A DNA stretch of 64,000 nt, from the NCBI RefSeq assembly GCF_019145435.1, contig NZ_JAHSTS010000001.1, positions 1,068,001-1,132,000 on the forward strand. Direction: 5' to 3'. Shown here piece by piece: positions 8,583 through 17,118 of the stretch. The notes under the pieces are model-generated. The model was given only the letters and a program-made list of their open reading frames with translations. It ran no database searches and was not told the origin of the DNA. Made by a program: the position numbers and the translations under genes. Every line of letters starts with the position of its first letter. The stretch's first letter is position 1. This DNA comes from Pseudomonas ekonensis (lineage in GTDB: Bacteria; Pseudomonadota; Gammaproteobacteria; Pseudomonadales; Pseudomonadaceae).

Positions 8583-9635
8583 TCAGCGCTTGAGCGTCGC
8601 CATGTCGATCACGAAACGGTACTTCACGTCCCCGGCGATCATGCGGGCGTAGGCCTCGTTGATCTGGCGGATGTCGAGCATTTCGATGTCGCAGGTGATG
8701 TTGTGCTCGGCGCAGAAATCCAGCACTTCCTGGGTTTCGGCGATGCCGCCGATCAGCGAACCGGCCAGCACCCGGCGGCCCAGCACCAGTTTGGCGGCGT
8801 GCACCGGCGGATCGATAGGTTCGATCAGGCCCACCAGGATGTGCACGCCGTCGAAGCGCAAGGTGTCGAGGTACGGGTTGAGGTCGTGCTGCACCGGGAT
8901 GGTGTCGAGCAGGAAATCGAACCGGCCGGCTGCGGCGGCCATCTTTTCGGCGTCGGTGGACACGATCACGTGGTCGGCGCCCTGGCGGCGGCCTTCTTCG
9001 GCCTTGCTGGCGGAGCGGGTGAACAGCGTCACTTCGGCGCCCATGGCCTTGGCGAACTTGATGCCCATGTGGCCGAGGCCGCCCATGCCCAGGATCCCGA
9101 CCTTGTCGCCGGCCTTCACGCCGTAGTGCTTGAGCGGCGAGTAGGTGGTGATGCCGGCGCAGAGGATCGGCGCGGCGTTGGCCGGATCCAGCGTCGCGGG
9201 GATGCGCACCACGAAATGCTCGCTGACCACGATGCTGTCGGAGTAGCCGCCCATGGTGTTACTGCCGTCGACCCGGTCGGGGGTGGCGTAGGTCATGGTC
9301 GGGCCTTCGAGGCAGTATTGCTCCAGGTCTGCCTTGCAGGCTTCGCAGGTGCGGCAGGAATCGACCATGCAGCCGACGCCGACCAGGTCGCCTACTTTAT
9401 GTTGGGTTACGTTCGCACCGGTTGCGGTGACTTTTCCGACGATCTCGTGGCCGGGCATCAACGGGTAGACCGCGATGCCCCATTCGTTGCGGGCCTGGTG
9501 GATGTCGGAGTGGCAGACGCCACAGAACAGGATCTCGATGGCGACGTCGTCGGCCCGCAGGCTGCGGCGCTGGAACGTCATCGGGGCGAGGGGAGTGGTG
9601 GCCGTTTGGGCGGCATAGCCGATGGCGGTGTACAT
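8583..9635 (-). CDS. Zinc-dependent NAD(P) alcohol dehydrogenase
   Basis: A 350-residue medium-chain dehydrogenase of the cinnamyl-alcohol/YahK type, predicted to interconvert aldehydes and alcohols in the cytosol. Catalytic zinc residues appear in CGVCHSDIHQ and PGHEIVG. The structural zinc site is a four-cysteine cluster, C-x-V-D-S-C-R-T-C-E-A-C with a further Cys seven residues on. The Rossmann motif is GMGGLGHMGIKFAKAMG. The gene is divergent from an AraC regulator that probably controls it. Its stop lies four bases from that of the IclR gene on the other strand. Confidence 0.9.
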   Translation of the reverse strand: MYTAIGYAAQTATTPLAPMTFQRRSLRADDVAIEILFCGVCHSDIHQARNEWGIAVYPLMPGHEIVGKVTATGANVTQHKVGDLVGVGCMVDSCRTCEACKADLEQYCLEGPTMTYATPDRVDGSNTMGGYSDSIVVSEHFVVRIPATLDPANAAPILCAGITTYSPLKHYGVKAGDKVGILGMGGLGHMGIKFAKAMGAEVTLFTRSASKAEEGRRQGADHVIVSTDAEKMAAAAGRFDFLLDTIPVQHDLNPYLDTLRFDGVHILVGLIEPIDPPVHAAKLVLGRRVLAGSLIGGIAETQEVLDFCAEHNITCDIEMLDIRQINEAYARMIAGDVKYRFVIDMATLKR

Positions 9636-9700
9636 GGGGAACCTCGCAAAAGCGCTGACAAGTGAGGCGGCGCATTCTGGGCGCCGACCGGGTGTCCGGC

Positions 9701-9738
9701 CATGACGATTCCTCCGGGTGTCATGCCTATTCCTCCGG
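9701..9738. promoter_or_regulatory. Tandem 17-base direct repeats, candidate AraC-type operator
   Basis: CATGACGATTCCTCCGG (9701-9717) recurs as CATGCCTATTCCTCCGG (9722-9738), matching 15 of 17 bases with a 21-base period, close to two helical turns. AraC-family dimers commonly bind such same-face direct repeats. The site lies in the 191-base divergent region between the alcohol dehydrogenase and the AraC gene, so it could serve both. Confidence 0.5.
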
Positions 9739-9826
9739 CATGCGGGGTTGGCGCGCCGCGTTGGCCAAAGGATCTGCGATGATGGTTTCGTGCCTTATTC
9801 CGTGACTTTTCCGTGAAGAGCTTTCC

Positions 9827-10717
9827 ATGCAGTTGACCCGCCACCTCGATGCCAATGCCACGCTGGTTTCGTTGATCGAACCGTTGGCGCAGCGCGACGG
9901 TTTCAGCCAGACCGGATTGCCGGGCGTGCAGGTGCTGCGCGCCAGTTGCGATGTCGCCCGCGGCCCGCATATCTACGAGCCGAGCCTGATGATCATCGCC
10001 CAGGGCAGCAAACTGGCGTACCTGGGCCCGCGCACGATGGAGTACGGCGCCGGGCATTACCTGATCCAGGCATTGCCGGTGCCGTTCGAGTGCGAGACCT
10101 ATGCCGAGCCGGACGCGCCGTTGCTGGGGGTGTCGGTGTCGATCGACCGGGTGCTGCTCGGCGAACTGGTGCTGGCCATGGGGCTGGCGCCGGGGCGGCA
10201 CATTGCGGCGCAGACGCCGGAGTCGATGACCTCGGTGGTGCTCGACGACGACATGCGCGGCTGCGTCGAACGCTTGCTCGGCTGCCTGCACGATCCGCTG
10301 GCGTGCCGGATACTCGGGCCGGCGCGTATCCGCGAGCTGCTGTTCACTGTGCTGCGCGGGCCCCAGGCCGACGTGCTGCGGGCGCTGGTGGAGCAGCAGG
10401 GGCAGTTTGCCCGGATCGCCGCGTCGATCAGCCACCTGCACACCCACTACACCGAACCGCTGAACGTCGAGACCCTGGCCGGTTGCGCCAACATGAGCGT
10501 GTCGACCTTCCACGAGCACTTCAAGCGCAGCACCTTGCTGTCGCCGGTGCAGTACCTCAAGCGCCTGCGCCTGCTCAAGGCCCAGACGCTGCTGATCGCC
10601 GAAGGGCTGGGCGTGGCGCAGGCGGCGCATCGGGTGGGCTACCAGAGCACGTCGCAGTTCAGCCGCGAGTACAAACGCTACTTCGAACGCAGCCCGGGCG
10701 AGGAGCGCGTGGCATGA
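9827..10717 (+). CDS. AraC-family transcriptional regulator (YqhC-like)
   Basis: 296 residues. The N-terminal two thirds form an AraC_N type cupin sensor (for example GPRTMEYGAGHYLIQALPVP). The C-terminal about 100 residues hold two helix-turn-helix units: LAGCANMSVSTFHEHFK and the later VAQAAHRVGYQSTSQFSRE. The pairing of this sensor type with an adjacent aldehyde/alcohol dehydrogenase resembles E. coli YqhC, which responds to toxic aldehydes by inducing yqhD; the same role is inferred here. ATG 9827 is preceded by GAAGAG. Confidence 0.88.
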   Translation: MQLTRHLDANATLVSLIEPLAQRDGFSQTGLPGVQVLRASCDVARGPHIYEPSLMIIAQGSKLAYLGPRTMEYGAGHYLIQALPVPFECETYAEPDAPLLGVSVSIDRVLLGELVLAMGLAPGRHIAAQTPESMTSVVLDDDMRGCVERLLGCLHDPLACRILGPARIRELLFTVLRGPQADVLRALVEQQGQFARIAASISHLHTHYTEPLNVETLAGCANMSVSTFHEHFKRSTLLSPVQYLKRLRLLKAQTLLIAEGLGVAQAAHRVGYQSTSQFSREYKRYFERSPGEERVA

Positions 10718-10772
10718 GCCGTTGCTGCCCTGCGGGTGGGGCAGCTTGCATTGATGTTGCCGGCCCGGGCGC

Positions 10773-10864
10773 TTTCGCGGGCAAGCCCGCTCCCACAGGC
10801 TTGTGGTCACCGCAGATTCTGTAGGCACCCCGGCCCACTGGGGGAGCCAGCCTGCTGGCGATGA
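10773..10864. repeat. Pair of REP sequences (REPIN-like)
   Basis: A Pseudomonas REP core, TCGCGGGCAAGCCCGCTCCC, lies at 10774-10793. An inverted relative (GGGAGCCAGCCTGCTGGCGA) lies at 10842-10861. The pair sits between the ends of araC and ETF-QO, a typical extragenic location. Confidence 0.65.
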
Positions 10865-10902
10865 GGACGGCACCGTTCTCGCGCTGCCAAATGCAGGGCA
10901 AC

Positions 10903-10925
10903 AAAAAGGCCCCCGTTCGGGAGCC
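10903..10925 (-). terminator. Rho-independent terminator of ETF-QO
   Basis: Read on the minus strand, GGCTCCC, four bases, GGGGGCC forms a stem with one mismatch, followed by TTTTTGTTG. It lies just after the ETF-QO stop codon. Confidence 0.75.
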
Positions 10926-10945
10926 TCGTTGTTTTGCGGTGCGGC

Positions 10946-12610
10946 TTACATGTTCGGGTAAGTCGGGCCGCCGGCGCCTTCCGGCGCCACCCAGGTGATG
11001 TTCTGCGCAGGATCCTTGATGTCGCAGGTCTTGCAGTGCACGCAGTTCTGGGCGTTGATCTGGAAACGCTTCTCGCCGTCTTCCTTGGTGATCACTTCAT
11101 ACACGCCGGCCGGGCAGTAGCGCTGGGCCGGTTCGTCGTAGATCGGCAGGTTCTTGGTCAGCGGGATGCTCGGGTCGGTCAGCCGCAGGTGGCACGGCTG
11201 CTCTTCCTCATGGTTGGTGCCGGAGATGAACACCGAGCTGAGCTTGTCGAAGCTGATCTTGCCGTCGGGTTTCGGGTAGTCGATCTTCTTGCACTCGGCC
11301 GCAGGCTTGAGGCAGGCGTAGTCCGGCTTGGTGTCGTGCAGGGTGAACGGCAGCTTGCCGCCGAAGATGTTCTGGTCGAGCCAGTTGAAGCCTCCGCCGA
11401 CAATGGCGCCGAACTTGTGGATCGCCGGGCCGAAGTTGCGGCTGGCGAACAGTTCTTCGTGCAGCCAGCTGTTCTTGAAGGCGTCGACGTAGGCGGTCAG
11501 CTCCTCGGTGCCGTCCTTGTCGGCGAACAGTGCGTCGGCCACGGACTCGGCCGCGAGCATGCCGGACTTCATTGCGGTATGGCTGCCCTTGATCTTGGCG
11601 AAGTTCAGGGTGCCGAGGTCGCAGCCGATCAGCGCACCGCCCTTGAACACCATCTTCGGCAGCGAGTTCAGGCCGCCCTTGCAGATCGCCCGGGCGCCGT
11701 AGCTGATGCGCTTGCCGCCTTCCAGGTACTGCTTGAGCACCGGGTGATGCTTGAGGCGCTGGAACTCGTCGAACGGCGACAGGTAGGTGTTGCTGTAGGA
11801 CAGGTCGACGATCAGGCCGACCACCACCTGGTTGTTCTCCAGGTGATAGAGGAACGAGCCGCCGGTGTTCTCGGTGCCCATGATGTCCATCGGCCAACCG
11901 GCGGTGTGCACCACCAGGCCCGGCTGGTGCTTGGCCGGGTCGATTTCCCAGATTTCCTTCAGGCCGATGCCGTAGTGCTGGGCGTCGGCGTCGCTGTCGA
12001 GGTTGAAGCGCTTGATCAGTTGCTTGCCGATGTGGCCGCGGCAGCCTTCGGCGAACAGCGTGTACTTGCCGCGCAGTTCCATGCCGGGGGTGTACAGGCC
12101 GTCCTTAGGATGGCCTTCGCGGTCGACGCCCAGGTCACCGGTGATGATCCCGCGCACCACGCCGTTCTCGTCGAACAGCGCTTCCTGGGCGGCGAAGCCC
12201 GGGTAGATCTCCACGCCCAGGTTCTCGGCCTGCTGGGCCAGCCAGCGGCACAGGTTGCCGAGGGAAATAATGTAGTTGCCTTCGTTGTGCATGGTCTTGG
12301 GCACAAAGAAGTCAGGAATTTTCTGCGCGCTTTCGGCGTTTTTCAGCACGAAGATGTCGTCGCGGGTGACGGGGGTGTTCAGCGGAGCGCCGAGTTCCTT
12401 CCAGTCAGGGAACAGTTCGTTCAGGGCCCGTGGTTCGAATACCGCGCCGGACAGGATGTGAGCGCCGACCTCGGAGCCTTTTTCGACCACGCAGACGCTG
12501 ATTTCCTTACCGGCTTCGGCGGCCTTCTGCTTCAGGCGGCAGGCGGCGGACAGACCAGCGGGGCCGGCACCGACGATGACCACGTCGAATTCCATGTATT
12601 CGCGTTCCAC
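10946..12610 (-). CDS. Electron transfer flavoprotein-ubiquinone oxidoreductase
   Basis: Passes electrons from reduced ETF to ubiquinone in the inner membrane, linking acyl-CoA, branched-chain and sarcosine/dimethylglycine dehydrogenases to respiration. The 554-residue protein starts with an FAD dinucleotide fold (VIVGAGPAGLSAACRL, residues 10-25). It ends with a ferredoxin-like 4Fe-4S segment: CPAGVYEV, then C-V-H-C-K-T-C-D-I-K-D-P. The final GAGGPTYPNM is the conserved C-terminus. The gene is divergent from etfBA, and the 540 bases between them carry regulatory sites. Confidence 0.95.
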   Translation of the reverse strand: MEREYMEFDVVIVGAGPAGLSAACRLKQKAAEAGKEISVCVVEKGSEVGAHILSGAVFEPRALNELFPDWKELGAPLNTPVTRDDIFVLKNAESAQKIPDFFVPKTMHNEGNYIISLGNLCRWLAQQAENLGVEIYPGFAAQEALFDENGVVRGIITGDLGVDREGHPKDGLYTPGMELRGKYTLFAEGCRGHIGKQLIKRFNLDSDADAQHYGIGLKEIWEIDPAKHQPGLVVHTAGWPMDIMGTENTGGSFLYHLENNQVVVGLIVDLSYSNTYLSPFDEFQRLKHHPVLKQYLEGGKRISYGARAICKGGLNSLPKMVFKGGALIGCDLGTLNFAKIKGSHTAMKSGMLAAESVADALFADKDGTEELTAYVDAFKNSWLHEELFASRNFGPAIHKFGAIVGGGFNWLDQNIFGGKLPFTLHDTKPDYACLKPAAECKKIDYPKPDGKISFDKLSSVFISGTNHEEEQPCHLRLTDPSIPLTKNLPIYDEPAQRYCPAGVYEVITKEDGEKRFQINAQNCVHCKTCDIKDPAQNITWVAPEGAGGPTYPNM

Positions 12611-12682
12611 AGGCTATCTCCTACTCAAGGCTCAACAGTTTTTTTTCTAATTTGGAGGTTTGATGTCGCATTCGTTATTGCC

Positions 12683-12698
12683 TTTACGTTAACGTCAA
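12683..12698. promoter_or_regulatory. LiuR-like palindrome before ETF-QO
   Basis: TTTACGTTAACGTCAA is a 16-base palindrome with one mismatched pair, 73 bases upstream of the ETF-QO start. It resembles the motif I recall for the MerR-family branched-chain amino-acid regulator LiuR, whose regulons often include etf genes. The assignment is from memory of the motif, not a search. Confidence 0.45.
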
Positions 12699-12769
12699 AG
12701 GAAATAATGGATAAGCCACCCGTCTCTCTAGGGGGCGCATTATATCTACACCACTCCCAGCGTCCAATA

Positions 12770-12783
12770 CAAACGTTTGTTTG
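12770..12783. promoter_or_regulatory. PsrA-like operator in the etf divergent region
   Basis: CAAAC-GTTT-GTTTG fits the reported PsrA consensus, G/C-AAAC, two to four bases, GTTT-G/C. PsrA is a TetR-type fatty-acid-responsive regulator of Pseudomonas. The site lies 160 bases upstream of ETF-QO and 365 upstream of etfB. Confidence 0.5.
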
Positions 12784-12916
12784 AATCGGCCGCAGGCCAG
12801 AGAAATCAAAGAAGCGCGGCTTATGGGCGACCATTTTGCCGTATTGACCGGAATAGGCGTTCCGGTCAAGATACGGGCGGTTTTGCGCTCGCCGTAGGCT
12901 GAATGGTGGTTTCAAG

Positions 12917-13073
12917 AGCACCTCTAAAGACAGGGCGTGGGCGGTACGGCGGTGAGGCGCAGCGCGCAGTCTGCACACCGGGAAGATGACTGACCTGCGG
13001 GTCGCTCCTGACGAACGGTCACCCGTTCGCTGGAGAAGTCAGCCGTACTGAAGCCGGCGTTTTTAGAGGTGCC
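12917..13073. mobile_element. MITE-like element, about 157 bases, between etf operons
   Basis: GCACCTCTAAA (12918-12928) and its exact reverse complement TTTAGAGGTGC (13062-13072) bound a 157-base GC-rich stretch with no gene. The ends extend imperfectly by two or three bases and look like terminal inverted repeats of an IS5-type element, which suggests a non-autonomous miniature transposon. I see no clear target duplication. It ends 74 bases before the etfB start and may affect its promoter. Confidence 0.5.
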
Positions 13074-13147
13074 CTTGTGCCCGATGAGCACCCACCGCCA
13101 GGTTCGCCTAGGCGATTTCCTTTTCACCGGAGAGTAACGAGGAATCC

Positions 13148-13897
13148 ATGAAGGTTCTTGTAGCTGTCAAACGCGTTGTGGATTACAACGTCAAGGTTCG
13201 CGTGAAGGCGGACAATTCCGGCGTAGACCTCGCCAACGTCAAGATGTCGATGAACCCGTTCTGCGAAATCGCAGTGGAAGAAGCCGTGCGCCTGAAAGAG
13301 AAGGGCGTTGCGAGCGAAATCGTCGTCGTCTCCATCGGCCCGTCCACCGCTCAGGAGCAACTGCGTACCGCACTGGCCCTGGGTGCCGACCGCGCCATCC
13401 TCGTCGAATCCGCTGAAGACCTGACTTCCCTGGCCGTGGCCAAGCTGCTCAAGGCCGTGGTCGACAAGGAACAGCCTCAGTTGGTGATCCTGGGCAAACA
13501 GGCCATCGACAGCGACAACAACCAGACCGGCCAGATGCTCGCCGCGCTGAGCGGCTACGGCCAAGGCACGTTCGCCTCGAAAGTCGAAGTCTCCGGCGAC
13601 AGCGTTGCCGTGACCCGCGAAATCGACGGCGGCGCGCAGACCGTTTCCCTGAAGCTGCCGGCCATCGTCACCACCGACCTGCGTTTGAACGAGCCGCGCT
13701 ACGCGTCCCTGCCGAACATCATGAAAGCCAAGAAGAAGCCTCTGGAGACCCTGACTCCGGACGCCTTGGGCGTTTCCACCGCCTCCACCAACAAGACCCT
13801 GAAGGTCGAAGCGCCGGCTGCACGCAGCGCGGGCATCAAGGTCAAGTCGGTGGCTGAACTGGTCGAGAAACTGAAAAACGAAGCGAAGGTAATCTAA
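13148..13897 (+). CDS. etfB: Electron transfer flavoprotein beta subunit
   Basis: The small, AMP-binding subunit of the ETF heterodimer, which collects electrons from acyl-CoA and amino-acid dehydrogenases. The 249 residues begin [20 protein letters not shown], typical of ETF-beta. They include the signature region [17 protein letters not shown] (about residues 116-132) and [25 protein letters not shown]. The stop codon is directly followed by the etfA start, so the subunits are made from one coupled message. GAGAGTAACGAGG precedes the start. Confidence 0.96.
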   Translation: MKVLVAVKRVVDYNVKVRVKADNSGVDLANVKMSMNPFCEIAVEEAVRLKEKGVASEIVVVSIGPSTAQEQLRTALALGADRAILVESAEDLTSLAVAKLLKAVVDKEQPQLVILGKQAIDSDNNQTGQMLAALSGYGQGTFASKVEVSGDSVAVTREIDGGAQTVSLKLPAIVTTDLRLNEPRYASLPNIMKAKKKPLETLTPDALGVSTASTNKTLKVEAPAARSAGIKVKSVAELVEKLKNEAKVI

Positions 13898-14827
13898 ATG
13901 ACTATCTTGGTTATTGCTGAACACGACAACAAAGTGCTGGCCCCGGCCACGCTGAACACCGTTGCTGCCGCTGCCAAGATCGGCGGCGACATCCACGTCC
14001 TGGTCGCAGGCCAGGGCGCTGGCGCCGTAGCTGAAGCCGCCGCGAAGATCGCCGGCGTGAGCAAGGTCCTGAACGCGGACAACGCCGCCTACGCCAACCA
14101 ACTGCCGGAAAACGTCGCGCCGCTGGTGGCCGAACTGGGCAAGAGCTATAGCCACATCCTGGCCGCCGCCACCTCCAACGGCAAAAACATCCTGCCGCGC
14201 GTCGCCGCCCAGCTGGACGTCGACCAGATCTCCGAGATCATCTCGGTCGAAAGCGCCGACACCTTCAAGCGCCCGATCTACGCCGGCAACGCCATCGCCA
14301 CCGTGCAGTCGACCGCCGCGATCAAGGTGATCACCGTGCGCGCCACCGGTTTCGACCCGGTTGCCGCCGAAGGCGGTTCGGCTGCCGTTGAATCGGTTGC
14401 CGCTGCCCACAACCCGGCCATTTCCAGCTTCGTCAGCGAAGAGCTGGCCAAGTCCGATCGTCCGGAACTGACCGCTGCCAAGATCGTCGTTTCCGGCGGC
14501 CGCGGCATGCAGAACGGCGACAACTTCAAGCATCTGTACGCCCTGGCCGACAAGCTGGGCGCCGCCGTCGGCGCTTCCCGCGCTGCCGTCGATGCAGGCT
14601 TCGTGCCGAACGACATGCAGGTCGGCCAGACCGGCAAGATCGTCGCGCCGCAGCTGTACATCGCCGTCGGCATCTCCGGTGCGATCCAGCACCTGGCCGG
14701 CATGAAAGACTCCAAGGTGATCGTTGCGATCAACAAGGACGAAGAAGCGCCGATCTTCCAGGTGGCCGACTACGGCCTGGTGGCGGATCTGTTCGAAGCG
14801 GTGCCTGAGCTGGAGAAGCTGGTCTAA
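13898..14827 (+). CDS. etfA: Electron transfer flavoprotein alpha subunit
   Basis: The FAD-binding large subunit of ETF, 309 residues, usual length. The C-terminal FAD domain shows [49 protein letters not shown] and the ending [20 protein letters not shown], all family signatures. It immediately follows etfB. Its partner ETF-QO is encoded on the opposite strand upstream. A strong terminator follows at 14850. Confidence 0.96.
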   Translation: MTILVIAEHDNKVLAPATLNTVAAAAKIGGDIHVLVAGQGAGAVAEAAAKIAGVSKVLNADNAAYANQLPENVAPLVAELGKSYSHILAAATSNGKNILPRVAAQLDVDQISEIISVESADTFKRPIYAGNAIATVQSTAAIKVITVRATGFDPVAAEGGSAAVESVAAAHNPAISSFVSEELAKSDRPELTAAKIVVSGGRGMQNGDNFKHLYALADKLGAAVGASRAAVDAGFVPNDMQVGQTGKIVAPQLYIAVGISGAIQHLAGMKDSKVIVAINKDEEAPIFQVADYGLVADLFEAVPELEKLV

Positions 14828-14849
14828 TCCGGCGGCTTCACTTATAAAG

Positions 14850-14878
14850 AGCCCGGCCTGTTGGTCGGGCTTTTTTTT
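14850..14878 (+). terminator. Rho-independent terminator of etfBA
   Basis: AGCCCGGCC, four-base loop, GGTCGGGCT forms a nine-pair stem including one G-T pair, followed by a run of eight T. Confidence 0.85.
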
Positions 14879-14907
14879 GTTCCGGATTTGAGCGGGAGCG
14901 TTTCGCC

Positions 14908-15741
14908 ATGGATCTGCATCGTCGGTTGGGCCTTACATTGCTGCTGGGACTGGTGTCGTTGCCGGGGCTGTCGACGGCTGCGGGCAAGTGCGAGCGCCTG
15001 GTGGTCACCGGCAGTCCGGATGCGCCGCCGTACCTGTGGCAGGATCCGCAGAACCCCAAGCAACTGATCGGCGCCAGTGCCGACCTGCTGCAGCAGGCGG
15101 CCAAGGAACTGGGCATCAAGGTCGAACTGCTGTACGCCGGCAAACGTTCCCAGGCGCTGGACGAAGTGCGCAGCGGGCGCATGGACATGCTGGCCGACGC
15201 GCCGCTGGCCTTCAACGAGCTGGAGCATCTGGACTACATTCACCCGCCGTTGCTGGAGAACGATTACCTGGTGTGGACGAAGAAGGGCTCGACGCTGGTC
15301 TACGGCGAAGCGAAGGACCTTCATGGGCATTCAGGCGCTTTGTCGGAAAAGTCTCGTTTGACCCAGGCATTCAGCCTCTATGCCGAGCGGCAATTGACCC
15401 TCACCCGTACGGCAAACCTCACCCAGGCCTTGCAGAAACTGCTGTTGGGGGAAGTGGAATATGTACTCGCCGGACGCTACTCGGGCATGGCGGCCGCGCA
15501 GGCGCTGGGGATGGCCGATGACTTGCTGGCCTTCGAGCAGCCTGTCGACCGGCCGGGGCTGTACCTGGCGGTTTCGCACAACTCGGCCTGCAACGATCCG
15601 TGGTTGCGCGGACAGTTGGCCAAAAAGATGACAGAATTGCCCGCGTCCGGCCTGACGGAAGCCGCGCTGCAGCGCAACATCGAGCGCTGGAAGGCGCAGC
15701 AGCAACAGCCGCAGCAACCTGTCAGTGCCCCAAAACAGTAG
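14908..15741 (+). CDS. Periplasmic solute-binding-like protein (SBP family 3)
   Basis: A 277-residue protein with a signal peptide (LGLTLLLGLVSLPGLSTAAG). The fold resembles extracellular solute-binding proteins of family 3: VTGSPDAPPYLWQDP near the N-terminus, then LIGASADLLQQAAKELGIKVEL and the hinge region RSGRMDMLADAPLAF. The C-terminus is Gln- and Pro-rich. No ABC permease or ATPase is adjacent, so it may be an orphan sensor or accessory binding protein. Its ligand is unknown. Ten bases separate it from the lipoprotein gene. Confidence 0.75.
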   Translation: MDLHRRLGLTLLLGLVSLPGLSTAAGKCERLVVTGSPDAPPYLWQDPQNPKQLIGASADLLQQAAKELGIKVELLYAGKRSQALDEVRSGRMDMLADAPLAFNELEHLDYIHPPLLENDYLVWTKKGSTLVYGEAKDLHGHSGALSEKSRLTQAFSLYAERQLTLTRTANLTQALQKLLLGEVEYVLAGRYSGMAAAQALGMADDLLAFEQPVDRPGLYLAVSHNSACNDPWLRGQLAKKMTELPASGLTEAALQRNIERWKAQQQQPQQPVSAPKQ

Positions 15742-15750
15742 GGATTCTTA

Positions 15751-16107
15751 GTGAGCAATCGACTTCTTTTCGCAGCGGTGGCCGTTCTGGCGTTGGCCGG
15801 CTGCGCCAATGATCCTGCGCCCAATGAGCAGATGCGCCTGACCGGGCAGGCCCTGGAACAGGCCAAGGCCGTCGGCGCCAGTGCCGACGATGTGCCGGAA
15901 ATGAAACTGGCCGAAGACAAGTACAGCCGCGCCAAGGGCAGCATGGCCGGCGAGTCTTACAAGAACGCGCGGATGCGGGCCGAGCAGGCCGAACTGGACG
16001 CGCGGCTGGCGGAGGCCAAGGTGCTGACCCACAAGAGCGAAGAGCAGGTGAATGCGCTCAACACCCGCATCGCCCGCCTGCGCAAGCAACTGGGGGATGC
16101 CCAATGA
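15751..16107 (+). CDS. DUF4398 lipoprotein
   Basis: A 118-residue lipoprotein starting at GTG with AGGGA upstream. The leader LLFAAVAVLALAGC carries a good lipobox. The mature part is a helical, charged DUF4398-type repeat: runs such as LEQAKAVGAS, MKLAEDKYSRAKGSM and RMRAEQAELDARLAEAKV predict a coiled coil. The stop overlaps the start of the OmpA-family gene (ATGA). DUF4398 and OmpA-like genes are commonly paired in Pseudomonas, suggesting a joint envelope structure; the precise role is unknown. Confidence 0.85.
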   Translation: MSNRLLFAAVAVLALAGCANDPAPNEQMRLTGQALEQAKAVGASADDVPEMKLAEDKYSRAKGSMAGESYKNARMRAEQAELDARLAEAKVLTHKSEEQVNALNTRIARLRKQLGDAQ

Positions 16108-16916
16108 GCCTCGCGTCCAGACTCCTCGGCGGCCTGATCGTGGCCGGCTGCGTCGGTCTCTACGGCTGCGCCGGCCAGCAGAGCGAATCGGCGCTGCAAC
16201 AGGCGGGTGCCGACTTCCAGAAGGTCAAGGAAGACTCCAACGTGCTGCGCATCGCGCCGAAGGACGTGATCCGCGCCGGCGAATCCCTGGCCCGTGCCGA
16301 CCGTCTCTCCACGTACTGGGGCAGCGGCGGCGACGTGCAGCATTACGCCTATCTGAGCCAGCGCTACAGCGCGATCGCCCGCGAACACACAAACCAGGTG
16401 CTCAACGAAGAGCGCGCCGCGAAACTGGAGCTTGAGCGCCAGCGCCTGCAACTGGCCCTGCGCGAATCCAAACTGTCGAGCGTGCAGCAGCAGGGCAAAT
16501 GGCTGGAAGAGCAGATCGTCGCCTTGGCCACCACCCAGACCGACCGCGGCCTGGTCATGACCCTCGGCGATGTGCTGTTCGACACCGGCGAGGCGGAGCT
16601 CAACAACTCGGCGAACCGCGTGGTGCTCAAGCTGGTGCAGTTCCTGCAGCTCAACCCCAAGCGGGTGGTGCGCATCGAGGGCTACACCGACAGCACCGGC
16701 GGCAAGCAGGAAAACCTCAAGCTGTCTCGCGACCGCGCCCAGTCGGTGGCCGATGTGCTGATGGATCTGGGCATCGACGACAAGCGCATTCAGGTCGAAG
16801 GCTACGGTGACGAGTATCCCGTGGACGCCAACGCTTCCGAGCGCGGGCGTGCGCAGAACCGTCGGGTGGAAATTGTGTTCTCCGACGAAAAAGGCCAGCT
16901 CGGCGCCGCCCGCTGA
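16104..16916 (+). CDS. OmpA-family peptidoglycan-binding lipoprotein with DUF4398-like N-terminus
   Basis: 270 residues. A lipoprotein leader (GLIVAGCVGLYGCAG) is followed by a helical DUF4398-like region with coiled coil to about residue 150. A C-terminal OmpA domain (about residues 155-265) then shows FDTGEAELNN, IEGYTDSTGGKQENLKLSRDRAQSV and RGRAQNRRVEIVF, the peptidoglycan-binding signature. Translation is coupled to the preceding gene by a four-base overlap. It probably tethers the outer membrane to peptidoglycan. A terminator follows at 16934. Confidence 0.9.
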   Translation: MSLASRLLGGLIVAGCVGLYGCAGQQSESALQQAGADFQKVKEDSNVLRIAPKDVIRAGESLARADRLSTYWGSGGDVQHYAYLSQRYSAIAREHTNQVLNEERAAKLELERQRLQLALRESKLSSVQQQGKWLEEQIVALATTQTDRGLVMTLGDVLFDTGEAELNNSANRVVLKLVQFLQLNPKRVVRIEGYTDSTGGKQENLKLSRDRAQSVADVLMDLGIDDKRIQVEGYGDEYPVDANASERGRAQNRRVEIVFSDEKGQLGAAR

Positions 16917-16933
16917 GGCCGGCGTCACTGGAA

Positions 16934-16966
16934 AGCCCGGGCTGTCAGGCAGCGCCGGGCTTTTTT
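16934..16966 (+). terminator. Rho-independent terminator after the OmpA-family gene
   Basis: AGCCCGG and CCGGGCT form a stem around a GC-rich loop, followed by six T. It lies 18 bases after the stop codon. Confidence 0.8.
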
Positions 16967-17037
16967 ACGTCTGTCGAATAGCGCTCAAATATTCAGGGCG
17001 ATGGCTGACACTGCACTGTACGGTCGAGTAATGTGGC

Positions 17038-17071
17038 AACTGTCCCAGTACACTTCTAAACTGTTCCGGTA
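17038..17071. promoter_or_regulatory. Direct repeats, candidate MocR operator
   Basis: AACTGTCCCAGTA (17038-17050) recurs as AACTGTTCCGGTA (17059-17071), 11 of 13 identical with a 21-base period. The pair lies 48 bases before the MocR-type regulator gene. Direct repeats two helical turns apart are a usual MocR binding pattern, so autoregulation is likely. Confidence 0.5.
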
Positions 17072-17118
17072 TTGTTTCGAACAAGAATAAAACGCCCCGT
17101 GAAATCGAGTGCTGCGTC

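Noticed and set aside
10934..12784. Long open frame opposite ETF-QO
   Set aside because: ETF-QO has clear FAD and 4Fe-4S motifs; the opposite frame has Val/Leu/Gln-rich shadow composition.
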